A stretch of DNA of 22,856 nt, taken from JBKPIY01 sp046730475 (GTDB lineage Bacteria; Actinomycetota; Thermoleophilia; Solirubrobacterales; 70-9). Each line of letters starts with the position of its first letter. The stretch's first letter is position 1. The notes under the pieces were generated by a model. It was not told the DNA's origin. It was given only the letters and a program-made list of their open reading frames with translations, and made no database searches. The stretch covers positions 1 through 22,856 of the forward strand of contig JBKPIY010000071.1 of the NCBI GenBank assembly GCA_046730475.1. The letters run 5' to 3'. Below are positions 7,573 to 17,345 of the stretch, one piece after another. A program made the position numbers and the translations under genes.

Positions 7573-7656
7573 ATGGCGACGATCTGGGCGTTGATGCAGG
7601 GATTGACCGATTTCATCAAGGCCTTCCAGATCCGCAAGGTGGGGCAGCTGGTCTGA
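7573..7656 (+). CDS. Candidate 27-residue small ORF
   Basis: In the 163-bp gap between the divergent membrane protein and YjbQ genes, ATG at 7573 opens a 27-codon frame starting MATIWALMQGLTDFIKAFQI and ending in VGQLV. About 24 of the 26 codons after the start end in G or C, while first and second positions are much less GC-rich. That is the coding pattern of this genome and hard to get by chance. The peptide is an amphipathic or interfacial helix with a cationic end. There is no clear RBS, so expression is uncertain. It could also be the end of a decayed gene. Confidence 0.35.
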   Translation: MATIWALMQGLTDFIKAFQIRKVGQLV

Positions 7657-7673
7657 CGGGCCCTCTCCTTCGC

Positions 7674-7679
7674 TAGCTT
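7674..7679 (+). promoter_or_regulatory. Putative -10 box of the YjbQ gene (leaderless arrangement)
   Basis: TAGCTT fits TAnnnT and ends 7 bases before the GTG start, which has no RBS. A partial -35, TCTGAC, lies at 7652-7657 with a 16-base spacer. The transcript would begin at the start codon. Confidence 0.4.
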
Positions 7680-7686
7680 CCTCGCG

Positions 7687-8103
7687 GTGCCGGTTCATAG
7701 CGGGGACCTGAGCCTCTCGACGCGGGGGGACGCCGACGTGATCGACATCACCGGCGACGTCCGGCGGATAGTGGGCGAAGCGGGCACGAAAGACGGGTTG
7801 GCGGTCGTCTTCGTCGGGGGCTCGACGGCGGCGATCACGACGATGGAGTTCGAGCCCGGGGGCGTCGCCGACCTCCGCGCCCTGCTCGACAGGCTGGTCC
7901 CCGTGGAAGGGGACTACGAGCACAACCGGCTCAATTACGACACCAACTCACACGCCCATCAGCGCGCCTCGCTGATCGGTCCCTCCGAGCAGGTCCCGGT
8001 CCGCGACGGCCGGCTTGCCCTCGGCACCTGGCAGCAGCTCGTGATCATCGACTTCGACGACCGCCCGCGAGAGCGGACGGTCTACGTGCAGGTGCTGTGG
8101 TGA
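7687..8103 (+). CDS. yjbQ: YjbQ/UPF0047 family protein
   Basis: A 138-residue protein of the YjbQ (UPF0047) family. Members form small trimeric beta-rich proteins, and some show weak thiamin phosphate synthase activity, hence the database name secondary thiamine-phosphate synthase; the true role is unsettled. Conserved elements are GGSTAAITTMEFE (44-56), EHNRLNYDTNSHAHQRASL (78-96, with clustered His, Asn and Asp that fit metal or phosphate binding), IGPSEQVPVRDG (97-108), GTWQQLVIIDFD (113-124) and a C-terminal strand VYVQVL. GTG at 7687 has no RBS but sits 7 bases after a -10-like box. Its TGA overlaps the GTG of the downstream propeller gene (GTGA), so the two are probably made together. 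Confidence 0.9.
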   Translation: MPVHSGDLSLSTRGDADVIDITGDVRRIVGEAGTKDGLAVVFVGGSTAAITTMEFEPGGVADLRALLDRLVPVEGDYEHNRLNYDTNSHAHQRASLIGPSEQVPVRDGRLALGTWQQLVIIDFDDRPRERTVYVQVLW

Positions 8104-9086
8104 CCGGGCCGGGGACCAAGCCGCTGATCGCGGCGATCGTGGCGGGGGCAGCCGTGACCGTGGTCGCGATCCTGGCGATCGCCGGCGTCTTCTCCGGCGG
8201 CGGGGGCGGCCCGGAGCCGGGCTCCGACTTCGGGATCACCACCCCGGCGCCGCCGAAGCCGCCTCCCCAGCCGACCACAAGGACGGTCCGGGTCGAGGGC
8301 CGCGCCGACCATGTCGCCGCCGGGGCCGGCTATGTCTGGGCCGCCGACTCGTTCACCGGGGCGCTGACCCGGATCAATCCCCGCAGCGGCTCGACCTCGA
8401 CGATCCAGGCCGGCGGCTTCCCCACCGACGTCAGCGCCGGGGAGGGCGCGGCCTGGCTGGCGCTGCCCGATCGAGGCGCCGTCCAGCGGGTGCCTCCGTC
8501 GGGGCAGCCGGCGGAGCCCGTGCACGTGCGCGGCTTCCCCTTCCAGATCTCGGCGGGCGAGGGGGCGGTGTGGGCGATGTCGCAGAAGGAGGTGGAACGG
8601 GTCGACTCGTCCACCGGCCGGAGCACCGGCACCCCCACCAAGCTTCACGGCAGCGGCAGCTCGATCGCGGCCGGCGGGGGTTGGGTCTGGGTGAGCCGCG
8701 GCAACCGCGACGTCGTCCGGATCAGCCCCGACGACGGCGAGCTGTCGGACACGAGCGCCAAGGTGCCCGGCGCGTTCAGCGTCACCGTGGGCCAGGACGC
8801 GGTCTGGGCGCTGGGCGCCGCGGGCATCCTGGTGCGGATCGACCCGGGCTCAGGCGAGGCGGTCGGCAACCCGGTCCGCGTCCCGGACGCGCTCGACGCC
8901 GCCGCCGGACTCGGCTACGTCTGGGTAGTGAGCAAGGACGGCGCCGTCACCCGGGTCGATCCAAGCACCGGAGTGTTCGTCGGCAAGCCGGTCCGGGCGG
9001 GAAAGCAGCCCAGCTCGATCGCCGTCGGCGAGGGCGCCGTCTGGGTGGCCAACAACGACGGGACCGTTACCGAGATCCGGCCGTAG
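8100..9086 (+). CDS. Membrane-anchored seven-repeat beta-propeller protein
   Basis: A 328-residue protein with one N-terminal helix (about 9-31, LIAAIVAGAAVTVVAILAIA), a Gly/Pro-rich linker, then seven repeats of about 40 residues. The repeat core is GEGAVWV, about 10 residues, V-x-RIDP-x-TG, then a short strand and SIAVG. The seventh repeat is short; the strand TRTVRVEGRADHVAAG before repeat 1 could complete it, the usual closure of a propeller ring. The repeats resemble YncE and Vgb-like domains. No catalytic residues stand out, so it probably binds a ligand or partner outside the membrane. GTG at 8100 overlaps the YjbQ stop as GTGA; GTG at 8097 is an alternative. Its 3' end overlaps the convergent acyltransferase gene by 20 bp. 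Confidence 0.85.
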   Translation: MTGPGTKPLIAAIVAGAAVTVVAILAIAGVFSGGGGGPEPGSDFGITTPAPPKPPPQPTTRTVRVEGRADHVAAGAGYVWAADSFTGALTRINPRSGSTSTIQAGGFPTDVSAGEGAAWLALPDRGAVQRVPPSGQPAEPVHVRGFPFQISAGEGAVWAMSQKEVERVDSSTGRSTGTPTKLHGSGSSIAAGGGWVWVSRGNRDVVRISPDDGELSDTSAKVPGAFSVTVGQDAVWALGAAGILVRIDPGSGEAVGNPVRVPDALDAAAGLGYVWVVSKDGAVTRVDPSTGVFVGKPVRAGKQPSSIAVGEGAVWVANNDGTVTEIRP

Positions 9087-9699
9087 GGGAGCCTCGCGCC
9101 GGAGGCCGCCACCCGCCCCGGAACTCGATCTCCCGCAGGACCTTGGCCGGGGCGCCGGCCGCGATCACCCCGGGGGGGAGGTCGCCGGTCACCACCGAGT
9201 TGGAGCCGATCACGCAGCGCTCGCCGATCTCGACGCCGCCGGTGACCACGCACCCGACCCCGAACCAGCAGTTCGATCCGATCCGGACCGGGCCCTTCGG
9301 CTCGAAGCCCTGCCAGGTGATTGGCTTCGTCGGGTCGTCGTAGCGATGGTCCGAGTCGCCGACGAAGCAGTTGTTCGCGAGCATCACGTGGTCGCCGATC
9401 TCGATCAGCTCGCTGGCGGCGAGCATCGTGTTGCGGTTCAGGAAGCAGCCGAAGCCGATCCGGATTCGCGCCTCGGGGCCGAGGGTGATCCAGCAGCCGG
9501 GCTCGAGCAGGGTCCCGGCGCCGATCTCGAGGCGGCCCGAGTCGAGCGCCTCGAGCACCTCGCCCTCGACGGGGAAGCGGATGAAGAAGCCGCCGGCCGC
9601 CGCATGGCGGTCGAGCCGCCAGCGGCGGCGCGGGCGCCGGTTTCGCTCGTACCAGCGCCGCTTTCGCCACCAGGTCCGCCATTCCGCCATCGAGGCCAC
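9067..9699 (-). CDS. Hexapeptide-repeat (left-handed beta-helix) acyltransferase
   Basis: A 210-residue protein of the CysE/LacA/WbbJ acetyltransferase class. Residues about 55-185 hold hexapeptide repeats forming a left-handed beta-helix: LEIGAGTLLEPGCWITLGPE, IEIGDHVMLANNCFVGDSDH, VRIGSNCWFGVGCVVTGGVE and IGERCVIGSNSVVTGDLPPG. The end AAGAPAKVL is the usual coenzyme A-side motif, and the His in GDSDHRYDDP sits where the catalytic His of sugar acetyltransferases lies. The N terminus is Arg/Trp-rich (RTWWRKRRWYERNRR), which may contact membranes or charged glycans. The acceptor cannot be told from sequence; a cell-envelope sugar is likely. GTG at 9699 or ATG at 9690 could be the start. Confidence 0.88.
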   Translation of the reverse strand: MASMAEWRTWWRKRRWYERNRRPRRRWRLDRHAAAGGFFIRFPVEGEVLEALDSGRLEIGAGTLLEPGCWITLGPEARIRIGFGCFLNRNTMLAASELIEIGDHVMLANNCFVGDSDHRYDDPTKPITWQGFEPKGPVRIGSNCWFGVGCVVTGGVEIGERCVIGSNSVVTGDLPPGVIAAGAPAKVLREIEFRGGWRPPARGSPTAGSR

Positions 9700-9708
9700 C
9701 GGCGCAGC

Positions 9709-9739
9709 TTGTCAAACCGCCTGGGCGGTGAAATATCGT
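9709..9739 (+). promoter_or_regulatory. Putative promoter with internal palindrome for the ROK kinase gene
   Basis: TTGTCA (9709-9714) and TATCGT (9734-9739) form a -35/-10 pair with a 19-base spacer. The inverted repeat ACCGCC-TG-GGCGGT (9716-9729) fills most of the spacer, where a bound repressor would block RNA polymerase. The -10 box ends 8 bases before the GTG start, so the mRNA may lack a leader. The site lies within the 48-bp gap to the divergent acyltransferase gene, so control of both is possible. Confidence 0.45.
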
Positions 9740-9747
9740 CTAGGGCC

Positions 9748-10739
9748 GTGAGCCCCGCCCCGACCACCGCCCGCGGGGGAATCGACCTCGGTGGGACCAA
9801 GATCCAGGCCGCAGTGGTCAGCCCGCGTGGCAAGGTGCTGGGAGAGGCCCGGCATCCCACCCCGACCAGGGGGACGCCCCTCGACGTCGCCCACGCGATG
9901 GCGGCGGCGATGCGCGAGGCGGCGTTCGAAGCGGGCGTGCAGACGGAGAGGCTGGTGGGCGTCGGCGTCGGCTCACCGGGCGACGCGGACGAGAGGACCG
10001 GCGTGGTCACGGGCGCTCGCAACCTCCCCGGGTGGGAGGGCTCCTTCCCGCTCGCAGAGGAGCTGTCGAGGGAGCTCGGCACCGAGGTCAAGGTGGGAAA
10101 CGACGTTCAGGTGGCGGTCGACGCCGAATACAGGCTGGGGGCCTGCAAGCCGTACGACTCGGTGCTCGGGGTGTGGTGGGGAACCGGGGTCGGCGGGGGG
10201 CTGATCCTCAACGACAAGCCGTGGCTCGGTCAGGGCGCGGCGGGCGAGATCGGCCACATGGTGGTCAGGCTCAACGGCGCCCGCTGCACGTGCGGGCGCC
10301 GAGGATGCGTCGAGGCCTACGCGGGACGCGGGGCGATGGAGATCAAGGCTCGCGCCGAGCACAAGAAGGGGTACAAGACCCAGCTCTTCCGGATCATGGA
10401 GGAGCGCGGTCGCGATCGCCTCACCAGCGGGGTCTGGGCGCGGGCGCTCGACCACGGCGATGAGCTCGCCACCCACCTGATCGACCGGGCGGTCAGGCAC
10501 CTGGCGGTCGGCATCGCTTCGGCGGTCAACCTGATCGACCCCGAGGCCGTCGTGATCGGCGGCGGGCTGGGGATCCGATTCGGCGACAGGTACCTGAAGC
10601 AGCTCGAGACGGAGATGAAGCCGCACCTGTTCGTCGATGACAGGCCGCCACCCGTCCACGTCGCCGCCCTCGGCGACCTCGGCGGCGCGATCGGCGCCTC
10701 GCTTCTGATCAGCGGTCCCGCCCCCGCGACCCCGCGCTC

Positions 10740-10767
<28 letters not shown>
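9748..10767 (+). CDS. ROK-family sugar kinase, probable glucokinase
   Basis: A 339-residue kinase that most likely phosphorylates glucose with ATP (or polyphosphate in some actinobacteria). Visible are the phosphate-1 motif GGIDLGGTKIQAAV near the N terminus, VGVGSPGDADERTGVV, the catalytic-Asp region VKVGNDVQVAVDAEYRLG, WWGTGVGGGLI, and the ROK signature GEIGHMVVRLNGARCTCGRRGC with the His and three Cys that bind structural zinc. VVIGGGLGIRFGDRYL and GDLGGAIGASLL close the fold. GTG at 9748 is chosen because it is followed directly by the conserved N terminus; the frame stays open upstream but there is only antisense sequence. It converges on pgi with a 28-bp overlap, and pgi acts on its likely product. 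Substrate choice is inferred from context. Confidence 0.9.
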
Positions 10768-12392
<1,625 letters not shown>

Positions 12393-12397
12393 CGGCG

Positions 12398-13483
12398 CTA
12401 GCTCGCCGCCGACAGCCGCTGGGATTCCGACTCGACCGTCTCGAGCAGGTCCCGCCAGCTGCTCGTGAACGCCTCGGCGCCCTCCTGCTGAAGGCGGGAC
12501 GCCAGCTCGTCGACGTCGATCCCGGCCTCCCGGTACCGCTCCAGCCGCTCCTCGGCGTCGCCCCCGTCGGGGGGCAGCGGGTCACCCACCTTCCCGTGGT
12601 CGGCGAAGGCGAGCAGCGTCTTGTCCGGCATCGTGTTGACCGTGTCGGGAGCCGCGAACGCCTCGATGTAGAGGGTGTCCGATGCCTCCGGGTCCTTGGT
12701 CCCGGTGCTCGCGAACAGCAGCCGCTGCGGGCGCGCGCCGTCGTCGGCGAGCCGCTGCCAGCGATCGGAATCGAGGAGCTCGCGATAGGCGCCGTAGGCC
12801 TGCATCCCGATCGGGATCCCGAGGCCGTTCTCGAGCTCGGCGGGCACCTCGTCGGCGATCGCCACGTCCCAGCGGCTGATGAAGATCGAGGCGACCGAGT
12901 TGACCGCCGGATCGAGGCCGGCCTCGATCCGCCGCTCGATCCCGCGCATGTAGGCGTCGGCGGCGCCGAGGTAGTGGCGGTAGTCGAACAGCAGGGTGAC
13001 GTTGATGGGGACGCCGGCGAAGATCGACTCCTCGATCGCCGGGCGACCCTCCTCGGTACCCGGGATCTTGATGTAGAGGTTCTCCCGCTCCGCCTGGCCG
13101 TGCAGCCGCGCGGCCTGCTCGATCGTCTTGTCGGTGTCGTAGGCGAGCAGCGGCGAAACCTCGAGCGAGACCCAGCCGTCGACCCCGTCGGTGCTCGCGT
13201 GGACCCCGGCGAACAGGTCGGTGGCCCTGCGCAGGTCGGCGATCGCGAGCTCGAAGAAGATCTCCTCGGGCTCGGTCCCCTTTGCCCGGAGGTCGGCGAT
13301 CTGGTCGTCGTAGGCGTCGGAGCCCTTGATCGCCTTGTCGAAGATGGTCGGATTCGAGGTCAACCCGGTGACGGGAAGCTCGTCGATGTACCGCTTCAGG
13401 GTCCCGTCGTCGAGCATCGTCCGGGTGATGTTGTCGAGCCAGAGGCTCTGGCCCAGCTCGTGCAGCTTCTGTGTGGGCTTCAT
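12398..13483 (-). CDS. tal: Tal, transaldolase
   Basis: Moves a dihydroxyacetone unit between sedoheptulose 7-phosphate and glyceraldehyde 3-phosphate in the non-oxidative pentose phosphate branch. The 361-residue protein shows LPVTGLTSNPTIFDKAI (36-52), the Schiff-base Lys139 within LYIKIPGTEEG, INVTLLFDYRHY (160-171), and VASIFISRWD (in the central barrel). This is the longer actinobacterial/cyanobacterial type. The start is ATG at 13483, whose ATGA overlaps the stop of tkt. The reading frame stays open upstream inside tkt, but that part is only tkt in another frame. pgi starts 5 bases after the stop, so the three genes form one operon. Confidence 0.97.
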   Translation of the reverse strand: MKPTQKLHELGQSLWLDNITRTMLDDGTLKRYIDELPVTGLTSNPTIFDKAIKGSDAYDDQIADLRAKGTEPEEIFFELAIADLRRATDLFAGVHASTDGVDGWVSLEVSPLLAYDTDKTIEQAARLHGQAERENLYIKIPGTEEGRPAIEESIFAGVPINVTLLFDYRHYLGAADAYMRGIERRIEAGLDPAVNSVASIFISRWDVAIADEVPAELENGLGIPIGMQAYGAYRELLDSDRWQRLADDGARPQRLLFASTGTKDPEASDTLYIEAFAAPDTVNTMPDKTLLAFADHGKVGDPLPPDGGDAEERLERYREAGIDVDELASRLQQEGAEAFTSSWRDLLETVESESQRLSAAS

Positions 13484-15543
13484 CGCCCCAACACCTCCTT
13501 GGCCGCCTCCACCACCCGGTCGGGGGTGAAGCCGAACTTCGTCATTACGTCCTTGAGCGGGGCCGAGGAACCGAACGTGTGCATTCCGATCCGGACCCCG
13601 CCCGGACCGACCCAGCGATCCCACCCCAGGGTGGAGGCCTCCTCGATCGACACCCGCGCGGTGATCGCCGGCGGGAGGACCTCGTCGCGGTAGACCTCCT
13701 CCTGGCGATCGAACAGCTCCCAGCAAGGCAGGCTCACCACCCTCGAGCGGACCCCGTCGGCGATCAGCTTCTCGTGCGCCGCCACCGCCAGATGCACGTC
13801 GCTGCCGGTCGCGATCAGGATCACCTCCGGGCCTCCATCCGGTGGGTCCGCGAGCACGTAGCCGCCCCGGCGAAGGCCCTCGGCCGAGGCGTAGCGCGAG
13901 CGGTCCAGGATCGGGATCCCCTGCCGGGTGAGGACGAGGGCGACCGGTTGGTGGGTGCGGTCCATCGCCGCCCGCCAGGCCTCGGCGACCTCGTTGGCGT
14001 CGCAGGGGCGGATCACGTCGAGCCCGGGGATCGCCCGCAGGGAGGCGAGGTGCTCGACGGGCTGGTGGGTCGGCCCGTCCTCCCCCAGCCCGATCGAGTC
14101 GTGGGTGAAGATGTGGATCACCGGCAGCTCCATCAGCGCCGACAGCCGGATCGCGGGCCGGGCGTAGTCCGAGAAGGTCAGGTAGGTCGACCACGTCGGG
14201 CGAAGCTTGGAGAGCGAGAGACCGTTGGAGATCGCGGCCGACTCGTGCTCGCGGATTCCGAGGTAGAGCTGGCGCCCGGCCCGCGAGTCGGGCTCGAACG
14301 GGGCTTCCCCGTCGAGGCCAACCGAGGTGGAGCTGGTCAGGTCGGCCGAGCCGGCGAGCAGCCAGGGCACCCGGGCCGCGACCGCGTTCTCGACCTCGTT
14401 CGACGCCTTCCGGGTGGCGACGCCCTTCTCGTCGGGCTCGAACACGGGAATGTCGGCGTCCCAGCCGTCGGGGAGCTCGCGGCGTTGCGTCTGGTCGAGC
14501 TCGGCCGCCAGCCCCGGCTCCCGCTCCCGGTAGGCCTCGAACAGCGACTGCCAGCTCGCTCGGAGCTCGGCCCCGCGCTTGCCGATCCCGTCGGCGAAGT
14601 GCTCGCGCACCCCCTCGGGGACGAGGAACTGGGCGTCCTCGGGCCAGCCGTAGGCCCGCTTGGTCTCGCGCACCTCCTCCTCGCCCAGCGGCTCGCCGTG
14701 CGCCTCGGCGGTGTCGACCTTGTGGGGGGAGCCGTAGCCGATATGGCTGTCGACGATGATCAGGGTCGGGCGATCCCTCTCCTCACGGAACTCCTCGAAG
14801 GCGCGGGTGAGCAGCTGCTGGTCATTGGCGTCGCCGACCCGGGTCACGTTCCAGCGATAGCCCATGAACCGGGCGGCGACGTCGTCCGAGTAGGTGATCT
14901 CGGTGCGGCCGTCGATCGTGATGTGGTTGTTGTCGTAGATCCAGCAGAGGTTGTCGAGCCGCTGGTGGCCGGCGACCGAGGCGGCCTCGTTGGAGACGCC
15001 CTCCATCAGGTCGCCGTCGCCGGCGATCGCGTAAACGTCGAAGTCGAACAGCTCGTAGTCGGGGCGGTTGAAGCGGGCCGCGAGCCACCTGGAGGCGATC
15101 GCCATCCCCACGGTGGTGGCGATCCCCTGGCCGAGGGGCCCGGTGGTGGTCTCGACCCCCGAGGTCCAGCGGTACTCGGGGTGACCCGGAGTCCTCGAGT
15201 CGAGCTGGCGGAAGTTCTCGATGTCCGCGCGGCTGACCGACGGCTCCCCGACGACCTCGTAATCGGGGTCGACCGCCCTCACCCCGGTCAGGAAGAGCAT
15301 CGAGTAGAGCAGCATCGATGCGTGCCCGGCCGAGAGCACGAAGCGATCGCGATTTGGCCAGATCGGGTCCTGGGGATCGAAGCGCAGGAACTGCTGCCAG
15401 AGCGTGTAGGCGACCGGCGCCAACGCCATCGGCGTCCCCGGGTGGCCGGAGTTGGCCTTCTGGATCGCGTCGATCGAGAGGGTGCGAATCGTGTTGATGC
15501 AGAGCTGATCGATGTCGGTACGGCGCTCGGCTGCTACTGCCAT
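13480..15543 (-). CDS. tkt: Tkt, transketolase
   Basis: A thiamine-diphosphate enzyme that transfers two-carbon units between sugar phosphates. The 687-residue protein has the full three-domain layout: KANSGHPGTPMALAPVAY (29-46), DRFVLSAGHASMLLYSML (66-83), ETTTGPLGQGIATTVGMAIA (131-150), the cofactor motif from GDGDLMEGV (175-183) to NN (205-206), and in the pyrimidine-binding half THDSIGLGEDGPTHQPVEHL. ATG at 15543 has a strong RBS, GGAAGGAGAG, a few bases upstream. A possible -10, TAGGAT, lies at 15571-15576 on the minus strand. It is the first gene of tkt-tal-pgi and is divergent from rpiA across 61 bp, which suggests shared control of the two non-oxidative steps. Confidence 0.98.
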   Translation of the reverse strand: MAVAAERRTDIDQLCINTIRTLSIDAIQKANSGHPGTPMALAPVAYTLWQQFLRFDPQDPIWPNRDRFVLSAGHASMLLYSMLFLTGVRAVDPDYEVVGEPSVSRADIENFRQLDSRTPGHPEYRWTSGVETTTGPLGQGIATTVGMAIASRWLAARFNRPDYELFDFDVYAIAGDGDLMEGVSNEAASVAGHQRLDNLCWIYDNNHITIDGRTEITYSDDVAARFMGYRWNVTRVGDANDQQLLTRAFEEFREERDRPTLIIVDSHIGYGSPHKVDTAEAHGEPLGEEEVRETKRAYGWPEDAQFLVPEGVREHFADGIGKRGAELRASWQSLFEAYREREPGLAAELDQTQRRELPDGWDADIPVFEPDEKGVATRKASNEVENAVAARVPWLLAGSADLTSSTSVGLDGEAPFEPDSRAGRQLYLGIREHESAAISNGLSLSKLRPTWSTYLTFSDYARPAIRLSALMELPVIHIFTHDSIGLGEDGPTHQPVEHLASLRAIPGLDVIRPCDANEVAEAWRAAMDRTHQPVALVLTRQGIPILDRSRYASAEGLRRGGYVLADPPDGGPEVILIATGSDVHLAVAAHEKLIADGVRSRVVSLPCWELFDRQEEVYRDEVLPPAITARVSIEEASTLGWDRWVGPGGVRIGMHTFGSSAPLKDVMTKFGFTPDRVVEAAKEVLGR

Positions 15544-15588
15544 GCCTCTCTCCTTCCGGATCCACCTCCGATCCTAGCCAGAGATCCA

Positions 15589-15594
15589 TAGATT
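15589..15594 (+). promoter_or_regulatory. Putative -10 box of rpiA
   Basis: TAGATT fits TAnnnT and ends 10 bases before the GTG of rpiA, which has no convincing RBS. A -35 is not evident. The 61-bp gap shared with tkt leaves little room for other elements, and the minus strand holds TAGGAT (15571-15576) for tkt, so the two promoters would overlap. Confidence 0.35.
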
Positions 15595-15604
15595 CCCCAG
15601 GCCG

Positions 15605-16267
15605 GTGGGTGAGCAAACCAACAGACAGGGCGAGAAGCGGCTCGCCGCGGAGGCGTCCGCGGCGCTCGTCGAGGACGGGATGAAGGTTGGGCTCGGGACG
15701 GGCTCGACCGTCGCCTTCCTGCTGCCGGCCCTCGCGGCGCACAACCTCGAGGGACTGCGCTGCGTCGCCACCTCGGTCGCAACGGCCGAGCGGGCGCGCG
15801 AGCTCGGGATCCCGGTGGAGGAGTTCGACAGCCTCGAGGAGCTCGACATCGCGATCGACGGCGCCGACCAGATCTCGCCCGAGCGCTGGCTGGTCAAGGG
15901 CGGCGGCGGCGCTCACACCCGCGAGAAGATCGTCGGGGCCGCCGCCGCACGCTTCGTGGTGATCGGCGACTCCTCGAAGCGGGTCGAGCGGATCTCTTCG
16001 CCGATCCCGCTGGAGCTGTCGGCCTTCGGGCTCGATTCCACCCTTCACCGACTTCGCACCGGCATCGGCCCGGTGGAGCTCCGCACCGGCACCGTCCGCA
16101 GCCCCGATGGCGGCGTGATCGCCGACTACACCGGCGAGGTCACCGATCCGGCCGCTCTCGCCGGGCGCCTCTCGGCCACCCCGGGGGTCGTCGACCACGG
16201 CCTGTTCCCGCCCGAGATGGTCAGCGAGGTGCTGATCGGCCGCGGTGACGCCGTCGAGCGAAGCTGA
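15605..16267 (+). CDS. rpiA: RpiA, ribose-5-phosphate isomerase A
   Basis: Interconverts ribose 5-phosphate and ribulose 5-phosphate. The 220-residue protein carries all RpiA motifs: VGLGTGSTVAFLLPAL (28-43, phosphate-binding), DIAIDGADQI (81-90, catalytic Asp), LVKGGGGAHTREKIV (96-110, catalytic Glu and Lys) and the C-terminal TPGVVDHGLFPPEMVSEVLI. GTG at 15605 places the conserved start of helix 1 (KRLAAEASAALVEDG) after about 10 residues. Many actinobacteria use the unrelated RpiB, so RpiA here is a useful taxonomic hint. The gene is divergent from tkt and converges on the aldo/keto reductase gene, 21 bp away. Confidence 0.95.
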   Translation: MGEQTNRQGEKRLAAEASAALVEDGMKVGLGTGSTVAFLLPALAAHNLEGLRCVATSVATAERARELGIPVEEFDSLEELDIAIDGADQISPERWLVKGGGGAHTREKIVGAAAARFVVIGDSSKRVERISSPIPLELSAFGLDSTLHRLRTGIGPVELRTGTVRSPDGGVIADYTGEVTDPAALAGRLSATPGVVDHGLFPPEMVSEVLIGRGDAVERS

Positions 16268-16290
16268 CCCGGCGCCCGGGAGGCGGGGTC
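16266..16290. terminator. Possible bidirectional terminator hairpin between rpiA and the aldo/keto reductase gene
   Basis: GACCC at 16266 pairs with GGGTC ending at 16290, and GCC/GGC can pair inside, giving an imperfect GC stem that bridges the two convergent stop codons. There is no U-tract on either strand. The location fits a terminator; the structure alone is weak. Confidence 0.3.
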
Positions 16291-17278
16291 AGAGATTGAC
16301 CGCCGCCATCCCCGCCTGGTCGTAGCGGTCGCCGGCGGCCGGCGGCAGCTCGGCGTCGATCCGCGCCAACTCCTCGTCGCTCAGCTCGACCTCGGCCGCG
16401 GCCGCGTTCTCCTCCAGGTAGCGGCGCCGCTTCGTGCCCGGGATCGGGACGATGTCCTCGCCCCGGGCCAGGACCCAGGCGAGCGCCAGCTGGGCTGGGG
16501 TGATCCCCTTCTCCCCGGCGATCTCCCTCACCTTGGCGACCAGCCGCTGGTTTGCCTTCACGTTCTCGTCCTGGAAGCGCGGGTTGGTCCTCCGCCAATC
16601 GTCGCTGTCGAGCTCCTCGGCCGACTGGAACCGACCCGAGAGGAAGCCCCGGCCGAGCGGCGAGTAGGGGACGAACCCGATCCCGAGCTCGCGGCAGGTT
16701 GGCAGGACCACGGCCTCGGGGTCCCGGGTCCAGAGCGAGTACTCGGTCTGGACCGCGGTGATCGCGTGGACGGCGTGGGCGCGCCGGATCGTCTCCGGGG
16801 CGGCCTCGCTCAGCCCGATGTGGAGGATCTTGCCCTCCTTCACCAGCTCGGCCATCGCGCCAACGGTCTCCTCGATCGGGACGTCCGGGTCGACGCGGTG
16901 CTGGTAGTAGAGGTCGACGTGGTCGGTCCCGAGGCGCTTGAGCGAGCCCTCGATCGAGCCCCTCACGTGCTCGGCCGAGCCGTCGAGGGGTCCAATCGTC
17001 GACATGTCGCCGGGAGTCGCGGCGTCCATCCGGCGCGCGAACTTGGTCGCGATCACGTACTCGTCGCGGTGCCCCTCGATCGCGCGCCCGATCAGCTCCT
17101 CGTTGGTGAGCGGCCCGTAGAGCTGCGCCGTGTCGAGGAAGTTGATCCCGAGATCGAGCGCCCGCTGAACGGTCGCAATCGACTCCTCCTCGTCCGTGCT
17201 CCCGTAGAAGGCCGACATCCCCATGCAACCGAGCCCGAGGGCCGAGACCTGGAGCGATCCAAGCTTTCGTTGCTTCAT
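16289..17278 (-). CDS. Aldo/keto reductase
   Basis: A 329-residue NADPH-type aldo/keto reductase. The catalytic tetrad is visible: Asp49 and Tyr54 in FLDTAQLYG, Lys79 in VIATKFA, and His127 in YYQHRVDP. The barrel continues through GKILHIGLSEA, YSLWTRDPE, IGFVPYSPLGRGFLSG and the cofactor 2'-phosphate segment VPIPGTKRRRYLEEN, whose basic residues favour NADPH. The substrate cannot be read from sequence; similar proteins reduce varied aldehydes. It lies 67 bp after pgl in the gnd-pgl direction and could use NADPH made by zwf. ATG at 17278 gives the conserved start MKQRKLGSLQVSALGLG. The RBS is moderate (GGGGA). Confidence 0.92.
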   Translation of the reverse strand: MKQRKLGSLQVSALGLGCMGMSAFYGSTDEEESIATVQRALDLGINFLDTAQLYGPLTNEELIGRAIEGHRDEYVIATKFARRMDAATPGDMSTIGPLDGSAEHVRGSIEGSLKRLGTDHVDLYYQHRVDPDVPIEETVGAMAELVKEGKILHIGLSEAAPETIRRAHAVHAITAVQTEYSLWTRDPEAVVLPTCRELGIGFVPYSPLGRGFLSGRFQSAEELDSDDWRRTNPRFQDENVKANQRLVAKVREIAGEKGITPAQLALAWVLARGEDIVPIPGTKRRRYLEENAAAAEVELSDEELARIDAELPPAAGDRYDQAGMAAVNL

Positions 17279-17345
17279 CTTGTCCCCGCCTTTCGCGGTA
17301 GTGGTTGATCTTCCAATCGATCAGCTCGAGGCTGCGGGGGCACGT

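Noticed and set aside
9346..9747. N-terminal extension of the first ROK kinase
   Set aside because: The sequence is antisense to the acyltransferase; ROK similarity begins just after GTG at 9748.
13471..15591. A 706-codon plus-strand open frame opposite tkt, the second longest in the window
   Set aside because: It mirrors tkt codon by codon in very high GC sequence. The product is a low-complexity Gly/Val/Arg/Asp chain without family motifs, and tkt is unmistakable.
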